Source: Sporothrix humicola (lineage: Eukaryota; Ascomycota; Sordariomycetes; Ophiostomatales; Ophiostomataceae). Taken from it: a DNA stretch of 64,000 nucleotides. The stretch lies in contig WNYE01000115.1 of the NCBI GenBank assembly GCA_021396245.1, positions 43,158 to 107,157 of the forward strand. Reading direction: 5' to 3'. This document shows, piece by piece, positions 44,150 to 53,068 of this stretch. The notes below the pieces were generated by a model. The model was not told the DNA's origin, searched no databases, and saw only the letters and a list, made by a program, of their open reading frames with translations. The stretch's first letter is position 1. Each line of letters opens with the position of its first letter. The position numbers and the translations under genes were made by a program.

Positions 44150-47100
44150 ATGACACACGCCTCCGGGCCCGGCCCGGCGGCCGCAAATGGTCCAAACGGA
44201 AACGGCTCATCCAGCAAAATCCACAACTACATGCACTTTGACGACATCAAGAATGCCACGCTGGGCGTCAACTCGGTCACGCCCGTCGAGACGGTGCTGG
44301 CCTACGCCGAGTCGTGCCTTAAGCAGGCCGACTTCCTCAAAGACTTTGGCCGCCTGGACATGGCTCTCAAAGAGTACATTCTGGCGAGCATCGCGCTTCT
44401 CGAAGTCTTGCCGAGCAACAGCGCCTGGATGTCCGTTATGACCGACCAAAAGGGCGCGCGAACACGGTATAACGCGCTCATGGGCCGCATTGGCGCAAGC
44501 AGTACTGCATACGAGGCGATCAAGGAGCAGGTCAAGGAGGACAATGCACGGTCGGGCGTTTTGCCAAAGATTTTGGCTTCCACAAGTCAACCGAATGGAC
44601 AGGCCAACGGCAACGGGCGGGCCACAAACGGCCACCGTGTGACTGGCTCGCTCGGACTGTTGAACGGCGACGGGCCAATTCCGCCACGGCCGACTGGACC
44701 TCCCCCGCCAGCGCCAAGCACGACGACGACCACGACGACAAACACAACCGCAAAAGCAAAACCCGCGATCCACCCAAAACCACAGGCCCTCCACGGCAAC
44801 GCAATCAAGCCGAACAAGCCGGCGGCCGCAGGAACCAATGCTGCCAACGGCGGCGGCAGCAAGACGGCTCAAGAGCTGGCGGAACGGTTTGCCAATCTGC
44901 GAACGGCGGCGAGTTCACCGCCAGCAAAAGAGCCCGTGCAAGATCCGAGGATACGCACGCAACCCATCAACCACCCGAGCTTCCAACATCTCCAGAAACT
45001 GCAGTCGCAGCAGTCCCCGTCCCCGACCACATCTCCCTCCCAGAGCCAGACGCACCTCCCACAGTCAACTTCTCTTCCTCAACTCCAGACACAATTTCAG
45101 ACACAGACACAAACACAAAACCAGCAGAACATCTACAACCAGTTCCAAAACTTCCAGATGCAGATGAAGGGTTTCGAGCCGATGCCGACGGCTATCAGCC
45201 GGTCCAACAACCCGACTATGATGCACGCGCTGCCCGACCTGCCCAAAGTGCCCGATGCCATTTACAGCCCGGCGCGGGGCAGCGTGTCCAGCCAGGCCAC
45301 GCAGCTGCCAGCCTCGACGCCTAGAGGAAGTGCAACCCCGCGCAACGGCATGTACAGCAGGACCAACTCGCTGTCGTCGTTTTCCGGCGCGGGTGCAGGC
45401 ACAAGCACAAACAAGTCGACGGCAGCGACGGAAGACTACTTTTCGTCCGTCTACAGCCACTCCCGCCAGTCGTCGCGGCCCAGCCAGGACTCGGCCCACT
45501 CCAACTCGAGACGGCCGCGCGCCACCATCCCCGACGGCGACACGATCGAGGCCGAGGAGCTGTACAAGCTGATCCAGGCCGGCGCCAAGGACATCCAGCT
45601 CCTGTTGGTGGACATTCGCAGCCGCGAAGAGTTTGACGAGGGCCACATCATGTCGCAGGCGACCATCTGCGTCGAGTCGGACGTGCTGCAGCGCGAGGAC
45701 ATTTCGGCCAGCCAGATCGCCGACAGCATGGTGCTGGCGCCCGTCGCCGAAAAGAGACTGTTTGACAAGCGCAGTGATGCCGACCTGGTTGTGTTCTATG
45801 ACAACGACTCGGAGTCGATGGTGCGCAACGGCAAAGCCGTATCCGAGGTCGACCGGGCCATTGCGAGTTTCTACGACGCCCTGGCCTTTTACGACTACCA
45901 GCCCGACAGCGACACCAACGTGCGACCAAAACTGCTCAAGGGCGGCATCGAGGCGTGGATCTCGCTGCTGGGGCCCAACTCGCTCAAGACATCCTCGACG
46001 TCGGCGGAGACAGCAGGCGTCGCCAGTCGGGCCGCCGCACTCCGAGCAGCCAGAGCGGCACAGCGGACGAGGTCGGACACATTTACACGGCGGCAGTCCA
46101 AGTACATTGCGAAGCCGATCCAGGACGTCGACGAGGCCAAGCGGTGGGAGGAGAGCCTGAAGAACATGGACAAGGCCGGCGGGCTTGTGCGGACGACGGA
46201 CGATTTCTTGCGGCGGTTCCCGCCCGTGTCGGCCATCCAAGAGTCGATGACGACGCCCGTGACAAGTCCGGACGAGCACGAGATTGGCTTCGCGACGGCG
46301 GCGGCAACAACGACAGCAAGTGACTCGTCCTATTCTATCAAACCGCTCCCGAAGATCACAAACGAATTCGAGCACAAGGCTGCACCGGCCCATGCGACTC
46401 CAGCTGCTGCTGCGGCGGCAGCCGCATCCCTCTACTCAACTCTTCCCGCACCGCCGACTCGTCCCCCACCGACGGTGCCCCGGCAGACACACAACGACGT
46501 GGCCGAGGCGGACGACGAGGACCACTACATGCGCACGAAGCTGGCCAAGGCTGGCGTGACGGGCGGCGTCGGGCGGATGCGGCGCCAAAAGGTCGGGCTG
46601 TACAACCCGGGCAACTGGTGCTACGGCAACAGCTCGTTCCAGTCCATGTTTGCGTCGGGGTCGTTTGCGGACGAGTTTACGACGGGCGAGTGGCTCAGTC
46701 ACTGGAAGGTGCCGATGAAGGCGGACGAGAAGATTAGCCATCCGCAGCTGCTGGCCAAGATCCTGGCCAACTCGTTCCACTGGATGCAGTTTGGCAAATT
46801 CGAGGCCATGAAGCCGAAGACGTTGATGGTAAGCCCCCATTCTATTATGTTTTTTTTTTTTTCGTTCCCCTGTGTTATTTATTTTTGTTCACTGCTAACC
46901 TCCCCCCAGGACTACTGCTACCACATCCACTCGCGCGACTTTGACGGCAGCATCAAGACGGACCGGAGCACCATCTTTGGCGGCCCGTACCAGCAGGACG
47001 CCCAGGAGTTTATTTCGTTCCTGCTCGAAAACCTGCACGACGAGACGAACCGTCTGCGCGACCGGCCCGGCGAGGTCCAGCAGCCGCCCCTCGGCCCGCG

Positions 47101-47860
47101 CAGCACAGCCCTGGGAAATGCCTTGTTATACTGGAACGAGTACCGCAAGTACAACGACAGCCTGGTGGACAAGTACTGGCGCGGCGTCGAGGTCACGGAC
47201 CGCCGCTGCCGCGCCTGTGGGCACCCGTCGCTGACCTACGAGCACTTTGACGCCATCCACCTGCCCATCCCGCCCAACGCGGCCTCGACAGCGACGACCA
47301 TGGCCGACCTGCTGGGCCAGTACTGCAGCGCCGATTTGTTGGACGAGTACAAGTGCGACCAGTGCCGGCGGATCGACACGACCGAGAAAAGGGTAAGGCT
47401 CGTACGCCTTCCCGACATTCTGTGCGTCTCGTTCCGCCGCTTCCAGGGCAACGAGCACTACGGCTTCCGCAAGAACAACACGGCCGTCGTGTTCCCCATC
47501 AACGGGCTGGACATGACGCCCTACACCATGCAGGGCATCACGACGCCCGAGGACCAGGCCGCCGACGGCATTTTCGTCGACGACCCAAGCCGCACCGAGC
47601 AGCAGTTCCGGGCACCGTTCATTTATGACTGCTATGCGGTCATCGTCCATAGCGGCACCCTCAAGTCGGGCCACTACCGCTCGTTCATCAAGGACGAGGG
47701 CGCCGCCGACACGAACCAGTGGCACCACTTTGACGACGCGCGCATCGAGCCCGTCATCATCGGCAGCAACGACAGCCGCGACATGGCCAGGCGTCTGTAC
47801 AGGGACAATGCGGGCAGTGGTGCCAGCGCTTACATGGTCTTCTACAAGCGGAGGACATGA
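44150..47860 (+). CDS. Doa4/USP8-like ubiquitin-specific protease (rhodanese + UCH)
   Basis: Two exons, 44150-46828 and 46910-47860, encode 1,209 residues. The 81-bp intron (GTAAGC, branch GCTAAC, CCCCAG) is in frame and stop-free, so an unspliced reading adds 27 hydrophobic residues. An ATG at 44072 would add 26 residues without domain value. A USP8-type N-terminal helical domain spans about 22-130 (AESCLKQADFLKDFGRLDMA). A Gln/Pro/Thr-rich linker follows, then a rhodanese domain at about 465-620 (LLLVDIRSREEFDEGHI) that appears to lack a catalytic Cys. The USP domain begins at C824 in NPGNWCYGNSSFQSM. QQDAQEFISFLLE, zinc-ribbon pairs CRACG and CDQCR, H1148 in HSGTLKSGHYRSF and the Asp of HHFDDARI complete it. 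The domain order matches yeast Doa4, which strips ubiquitin from endosomal cargo. The Cys box is diverged from the usual GNTCYMNS. Confidence 0.9.
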   Translation: MTHASGPGPAAANGPNGNGSSSKIHNYMHFDDIKNATLGVNSVTPVETVLAYAESCLKQADFLKDFGRLDMALKEYILASIALLEVLPSNSAWMSVMTDQKGARTRYNALMGRIGASSTAYEAIKEQVKEDNARSGVLPKILASTSQPNGQANGNGRATNGHRVTGSLGLLNGDGPIPPRPTGPPPPAPSTTTTTTTNTTAKAKPAIHPKPQALHGNAIKPNKPAAAGTNAANGGGSKTAQELAERFANLRTAASSPPAKEPVQDPRIRTQPINHPSFQHLQKLQSQQSPSPTTSPSQSQTHLPQSTSLPQLQTQFQTQTQTQNQQNIYNQFQNFQMQMKGFEPMPTAISRSNNPTMMHALPDLPKVPDAIYSPARGSVSSQATQLPASTPRGSATPRNGMYSRTNSLSSFSGAGAGTSTNKSTAATEDYFSSVYSHSRQSSRPSQDSAHSNSRRPRATIPDGDTIEAEELYKLIQAGAKDIQLLLVDIRSREEFDEGHIMSQATICVESDVLQREDISASQIADSMVLAPVAEKRLFDKRSDADLVVFYDNDSESMVRNGKAVSEVDRAIASFYDALAFYDYQPDSDTNVRPKLLKGGIEAWISLLGPNSLKTSSTSAETAGVASRAAALRAARAAQRTRSDTFTRRQSKYIAKPIQDVDEAKRWEESLKNMDKAGGLVRTTDDFLRRFPPVSAIQESMTTPVTSPDEHEIGFATAAATTTASDSSYSIKPLPKITNEFEHKAAPAHATPAAAAAAAASLYSTLPAPPTRPPPTVPRQTHNDVAEADDEDHYMRTKLAKAGVTGGVGRMRRQKVGLYNPGNWCYGNSSFQSMFASGSFADEFTTGEWLSHWKVPMKADEKISHPQLLAKILANSFHWMQFGKFEAMKPKTLMVSPHSIMFFFFSFPCVIYFCSLLTSPQDYCYHIHSRDFDGSIKTDRSTIFGGPYQQDAQEFISFLLENLHDETNRLRDRPGEVQQPPLGPRSTALGNALLYWNEYRKYNDSLVDKYWRGVEVTDRRCRACGHPSLTYEHFDAIHLPIPPNAASTATTMADLLGQYCSADLLDEYKCDQCRRIDTTEKRVRLVRLPDILCVSFRRFQGNEHYGFRKNNTAVVFPINGLDMTPYTMQGITTPEDQAADGIFVDDPSRTEQQFRAPFIYDCYAVIVHSGTLKSGHYRSFIKDEGAADTNQWHHFDDARIEPVIIGSNDSRDMARRLYRDNAGSGASAYMVFYKRRT

Positions 47861-48319
47861 TGAGGGCGTGCCCTTTTGTTTTTGTTTTTGTCTTTCTTTC
47901 TTACTTTTCCCTTCTTGATATACGTTGCAACTCTCACGATACCACGAGCGAAATGAAGCGGGAGTCTTTTTGTTCTTCCTTCTCTTTATTTTCTTCCTTT
48001 CTATTTTGTATATGCTGTTTTATCTATTCTTCGAGGCAGCCTAATTTTGGAAATAGCATTGCATAGCCGATACGTCAAATAATGGACTTTCTTTCTTTCG
48101 CAAACTCCACGAGACAAACAGGCAGTGAATAAATGAACATTTTCAGTGAATTAAGACATAGGTAAAATGACATCAGACCCTAGAGAACACACGACTGAAA
48201 CTATGAAAATAAAGAAAGAAACAGACAAGTCTTACCATAACCGTGGCAATACAGCCCTATTCCGTGAACCGCCATATTTTTGTTTAAACTACTCCCTCTT
48301 TACTCCCTCTCCCTACTCT
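47861..48319. other. Convergent 3' region between deubiquitinase and acyl-CoA synthetase genes
   Basis: 459 bp, T-rich on the left (47876-48030) and A-rich on the right, as expected for two facing 3' UTRs. No gene. Confidence 0.65.
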
Positions 48320-50470
48320 CTACTGCCCAGCAAAAGCCTTGTTGATCTCGTCCTTGTACACGTCCTTGAGCTTGCGCCGGTTCACCTTTTGCGTTGCCGT
48401 CACAAACCCGTTGGCCGGCGTCCACTCCTCGTCCACCAGCGCAACACCCTGCACCATCTCGATCGGCGTCAGCCCGGCCACCTTGCCCACGCCCAGCAGC
48501 TCCTTAAGCACCAGGCCGCGCACCTTGGGGTTGTGGTGCAGCGCCATCGCCGTCTCGCCCTCGCCCGTCCTGATGCTGTTCTTCTTGGCCAGCGCCTCCA
48601 GGCCTTTCTCGTTGACGCAGATAATGGCCACGGGCCGCGAGTGCTCCGAGTCGCCGTAGACCATAATGTTCTGGACCGTCGTCGCGCCCCGGTAAATCGC
48701 CTCGAGCTTCTCGAGCGCAATGTACTCGCCGCCCTGCATCTTGATCAGGTTCTTGAGGCGGTCCACCACGCGCAGGTGCCCGTGCTTGTCGAACGCGCCA
48801 ATGTCGCCCGTGCGGAACCAGCCGTCCGCCGTGATCGCCTTGGCCGTCTCTTCGGGATCATTAAAATACTCGCTGGCCACCGGCTTGCCGCGGATCCAGA
48901 TCTCGCCGTGCGGGTCCTCGCCGCTGTTGGGGTCGGGGTTGGCGTCGTACCCAATGTCGGGCTGGCCCACGAGCTTGACCTCAATGGCACCGGGGATCGT
49001 GCCGATGGCCGTCTCGGTCCACTGCAGCGGCGAGCCCAGACCGCCGTTGCCGCACGACTCTGTGAGGCCGTAGCCGCCAATCATGGGCGCCACCACGAGC
49101 GACAAGAACTGCTTGGTATCGCTGGCGATGCCGCTTGCACCGTTGACAATGAACCGCAGGTTGCCGCCCGTCGACGTGCGCACCCGCCCAAACACAATCT
49201 TGTCGATCTGGTTGACCACCGCCGCCATCGGGCCAAACAGCAGCCCGCTCTGCATCAGCGTTCTTTTGAGGGCCAGGTGGCCCCAGAACAGCGACTTGGC
49301 CACCACGCTCGCGTTATCGACGCCCGCCGCCACGCCCTTGCGCACCGTCTCCCACACCTGCGGGACACCCACCAGGATCGTCGGGCGGAACGCGCGCAGG
49401 TCGCCCATGCAGCCCTTCTTCATCGACGTGTCCGTCAGGGTGCGGGCAGAGCCGTAGCCGAGTGTGGCGCCGACAAACATCGCCAGGTTCTCCAAGACAA
49501 GCTCAAAGATGTGGGCAAGCGGCAGGTAAGCCAGCACGCGCTCACGGTGCGAGACAGACTCCTCCACCACAGAATAAAGGCCGGCAACCGCAGAGACAAA
49601 GCCGGCGTGGTTCACGGGCACGCCCTTGGGCAGGCCCGTGCTTCCCGACGTGTACATGATGCAGAACGGGTCCTCCGGCGAGGGGATATCGGGCTCGAGG
49701 GCCGGCTGGCCATCTGCATTGGTGCCGAGCTCGAGAAGCTCGTCAAAGCTCAGCACCTTGACCTTGGGGTGCTTTTTGCGGAAGGCCTCGATGTACTTGT
49801 CCTCCACGGGCTGGTGGGTGAGGTTGTTGTAGATCACGTAGCGCACCGTATCGGCCGCTGCCTCGAGGGGGGCCGAGGCCGTGTACAAAAGGTGGGGGTC
49901 GACAAACATGGCGACGGCGCCCGTCTGCGTCAGCGAGTGCTGCACGCCCGACTCGCCCAGCGAGTCATACGCCGTCACAATCGTCAGCGACTGCGACGCG
50001 CACGCGTGTGCCAGCGTCATCCATTGCGGGCTGGTCGACGCGAAAATGTGCAGCTTGTCGAGGCGGTTGAGGCCCAGCTTGCGAAGACCACTGCCCGCCT
50101 TCAGCAGCTGCTGGTAGTACTCGCCATAGGTCTGGTAGGAGTAGTCGGAGAGCTCAAAGAACGCCCACTCCTTGTCGACCTGGCGGAGCTCGCCGTCGAC
50201 CACCTTGGGCACCTTTTTGATCTCCTTGTGGATGTTGATGAAGTTGCGGTAGCCAATGGCAGGCTCGTTCTTGTGCTTGGTGGCCGAGCGGCGGATCAGG
50301 GAGAAGACAGTGTCGACATCGGGAGCGGGGCGCTCGAGCAGGCCGTCGCGGGCTTTGGGGTGCCGGCGAGGGATCGTCTCGCCAGGAACAGGCTGTGCGC
50401 CGGGGACCTCGACAGAGTACGGCGGCTTCTGGATCGCGAAGAGGGGGAAAGAACCTGTAGAGTGCGCCAT
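48320..50470 (-). CDS. Long-chain fatty acid-CoA ligase (Faa1/Faa4-like)
   Basis: A single exon of 716 residues from the ATG at 50470; the frame extends 22 codons upstream to another ATG but without family character. AMP-binding motif YTSGSTGLPKGVP lies at 273-285. Further signatures are YLPLAHIFEL, GYGLTESCG, and the FACS block DGWFRTGDIGAFDKHGHL continuing VVDRLKNLIKMQGGEYIALE. The C-terminal Lys region is QKVNRRKLKDVYK. It activates long-chain fatty acids with ATP and CoA for lipid synthesis, beta-oxidation and protein acylation. The length fits Faa1/Faa4. There is no terminal peroxisomal SKL (it ends AFAGQ), which argues against a peroxisomal Faa2 role. Confidence 0.94.
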   Translation of the reverse strand: MAHSTGSFPLFAIQKPPYSVEVPGAQPVPGETIPRRHPKARDGLLERPAPDVDTVFSLIRRSATKHKNEPAIGYRNFINIHKEIKKVPKVVDGELRQVDKEWAFFELSDYSYQTYGEYYQQLLKAGSGLRKLGLNRLDKLHIFASTSPQWMTLAHACASQSLTIVTAYDSLGESGVQHSLTQTGAVAMFVDPHLLYTASAPLEAAADTVRYVIYNNLTHQPVEDKYIEAFRKKHPKVKVLSFDELLELGTNADGQPALEPDIPSPEDPFCIMYTSGSTGLPKGVPVNHAGFVSAVAGLYSVVEESVSHRERVLAYLPLAHIFELVLENLAMFVGATLGYGSARTLTDTSMKKGCMGDLRAFRPTILVGVPQVWETVRKGVAAGVDNASVVAKSLFWGHLALKRTLMQSGLLFGPMAAVVNQIDKIVFGRVRTSTGGNLRFIVNGASGIASDTKQFLSLVVAPMIGGYGLTESCGNGGLGSPLQWTETAIGTIPGAIEVKLVGQPDIGYDANPDPNSGEDPHGEIWIRGKPVASEYFNDPEETAKAITADGWFRTGDIGAFDKHGHLRVVDRLKNLIKMQGGEYIALEKLEAIYRGATTVQNIMVYGDSEHSRPVAIICVNEKGLEALAKKNSIRTGEGETAMALHHNPKVRGLVLKELLGVGKVAGLTPIEMVQGVALVDEEWTPANGFVTATQKVNRRKLKDVYKDEINKAFAGQ

Positions 50471-53068
50471 CGTGAGGATGTTGGAGCTTCTGAGGAGGTT
50501 GTGGTCGAAGTAGAAACGGAAGTGAAAAGGAGGCACACGACCTTGAATGGATTGTGTGCAAAGAGGACCGAATGGAGCTCAATCAGATCCAGATGGGGTC
50601 GAGGCGGAGCTGGTGGAGATGTGTTTTTGAAATAGGAGTTCTCGAAAGAGGGTTTGAGGGACCGTCGGAGTTCTAAAAAAATGCTGACGTGTGTGAGCAG
50701 AAGCAGAAGCAGAGTGACGACATCCGAGGCACGGACTGCAAAGTAGGTAGCGCCGAGCACAGCAGTCGTCTGAAAAGGTCCTGAAAAGCAGAAAGTTGGG
50801 AGAAAATGGGGATGTTTGGTAGGCTCGTTTGCTAGTTTGGTCCTCTAGCTCCCGCCTGGCGATCAGGAATGCTGCGCAAGGGGGTTGTAGCGCTAGACCC
50901 AACAAATAAGCAACTGGTGTGAATGCCTAGAGAGTGTTGGGCTAGCTCAATGAGGAGTCGTTTGGCGATGGGGACAAAACTTGGGGATATTGGTCTTTAT
51001 TAGCTTGTTGCGGAGGGAGAAAACCGTTGGGCAGTCTGAAAGTGCTGGAAAAAAGACAGACTTCAAATGGCTTCCAACGACGAGATAAAAAAGAAACTCA
51101 AGAAGCACAAGATGTCGAGAATGTGATGCTGCGGATGTGGTGTTTTTGCTTTTGTGCTTTTGCTTTTGTGCCGTTGCGTGGCCTGACGAGTCTGCCGTCC
51201 AGAAGGGGGGATCGTGTGCCTCTGACGTTTTCCGTTTTCCGTTTTCCTTTTCTGTCTCCCTGCAATTGTATGGAGTAGCCGTCCCCTCTTTGCCACTCTG
51301 CTTGTCCTGTTTTGGCGGGCGATTCTGCGCGGTCCTGCAGCAATAACTGGTCGACCGAAGAAGCTCCTCGTTTGGTCGCTTCACTTTTCGTTTATTTCTT
51401 TGTCGTTTGGGCGCGCCACTTTAATATAAAGGCACGATTTTGCACGATTGTGCACAATTGTGGTGGTCTGGACCGTTGCCAAGCAGTCTGGTGCTTGGTA
51501 GGAAGAAAAGTCGCTGTCAAAAGTCAAAAACGACACTGACAAGCTGTCAAGTCAATCTTGTGCCTCGTCTTTCTTGTGATTGAGATTAAGAGGGGCCTCG
51601 GCTTGCTGTAGAGATAAAGTTCAACTGTTAGCTTCCCGTCGTGTTTTTTAAAGTAAAAGGTACAGGCACGGCCAGATCTTGATAACGGTCAAGTTCATGA
51701 ATGTGACAATGCTCAACTGTGAAATGGACAGAGAAAAGATTTGGAAAAGATCAGACGCAACAGAACGTTACCTTTCCGTACCTTGGCGAGGCTGACGCAG
51801 ACTTTTTCGTCTTTTTCCCGCGTGGTGTTTGTGTCGTCTCGTCTTTCGTCTCTCGTCTTTCGTCTCTCGTGTCTATTTCTCTTTTGGGGTTTCGTTCGTT
51901 CAATTCTTCAGTTCGTATTCTTCTTGGCAACGCCGAGGCTCAAAATCCTGCCGTCTTACAGCAGCAGGATTGGTGCCCAGCACGCTTTTTTCGTCCACGC
52001 AAAACTTCAAAACTTGGGGTTCCGAGGCTCCATTTTTGGGGTGTCCGTCCTTTTTTGGGTGGTATTCGGTTTCGGGGTAGCAGACGGCGCAACCCTAGCA
52101 TCTGAAGGCGAACGGGTAGTCGAGGACGGAGAAGTGGAAGAATTTGGTCGAGGAGAAGATCATTGAATGCAAGAAGCGGAAACATGAGGAATTTGTTGGT
52201 TTTGAAATGGGAGAAGAGCTGGAAAAGGGGCTGATAGAAAAATACGTAAAAAGGGCAGGAGCGTCTCCCAAAGCGTACACTGGAAAGAGCAAAGGTGCCC
52301 TCGAGCTCCTTCACCAAAAACCTTCACAAGCGAGGAAAGAACGGACGAGCCTCAATAATAAGAACTAGAAAACAAATCTACAAGTGGAAGGCGCATTCGA
52401 ACAAAAATCAAAAGCATGTGGGAGAGTGGCTACTGCTGGTCTAGAGCACTTCTGTGGACTCCATATGATCGTTCCTGGCTTTGTACCCGCAATGATTGAC
52501 CATATGCTAAAAATAAGGTCACATTTGAACATTCGCTCCCTCTCCTATTGGCGTACCTGCATCTTAGTCCATCTCATCGTGCTGGGAAAGGGGAGATTCA
52601 CTGGCAGTATGGGAATCTCAGTGTATTTCTCAGTCTGTGACACTGTGCTGTATCCATTTTCCGACTTTCCGATATGACTTGCATGGACCCCTGGTTTTCA
52701 TTGTGGCCCATATTGATTTTCGTCTTCTTGTGTATCCCAAAGAGCCTATCATATCACATCATTTACTCGTAGGGCGACCGTTGAGGCTCTTGTTGTGAGC
52801 GTGTAAACAGTTGTCAAAATTTACACGTGATAACACCAGGTCAAGTTAAATACCAAATTAGGAAGTGACGGAGTTATCGGTTGTAGCATCACAGGGTGGG
52901 GAGGAAGGGACTCCTGAAGGAACAGTCTAATAGAAAGTTGATTCCCGATTGGGAACTCAATGACAAAGCAAGAATCATGCTGACCACCCGTGCCTTCTAT
53001 TTCCTGTCGACAATTCACAGCCTTGCGTCTCTCCTGAGCTTTTACCAAAACATCCTCTTTTCCTGATC
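50471..53068. other. Long intergenic region (2.6 kb) between divergent FAA and TF genes
   Basis: No gene I can support. Contents are a CT-rich tract with a 14-bp tandem repeat (51841-51868, unit GTCTTTCGTCTCTC) and several short frames of low complexity. A frame at 51741-52166 is Phe/Leu/Ser-rich and not convincing. It is presumably the promoters and leaders of both genes. Confidence 0.55.
51841..51868. repeat. 14-bp pyrimidine tandem repeat (two copies)
   Basis: Two perfect copies of GTCTTTCGTCTCTC in a longer CT-rich tract with partial copies on both sides. It could form a purine/pyrimidine structure; no function is visible. Confidence 0.8.

Noticed and set aside
45065..46393. 442-residue minus-strand frame inside the deubiquitinase
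   Set aside because: Shadow of the plus-strand coding sequence, which has USP and rhodanese motifs.
48167..50635. 822-residue plus-strand open frame opposite the acyl-CoA synthetase
   Set aside because: It is the antisense of a gene with clear AMP-binding motifs. Long antisense frames arise from GC-biased third positions, and the product (His/Leu/Val/Arg-rich) has no domain.
51741..52166. Open frame of 141 residues in the FAA-TF spacer
   Set aside because: The product is dominated by Phe/Leu/Ser/Arg from a CT-rich repeat tract; no domain and no matching splice context.
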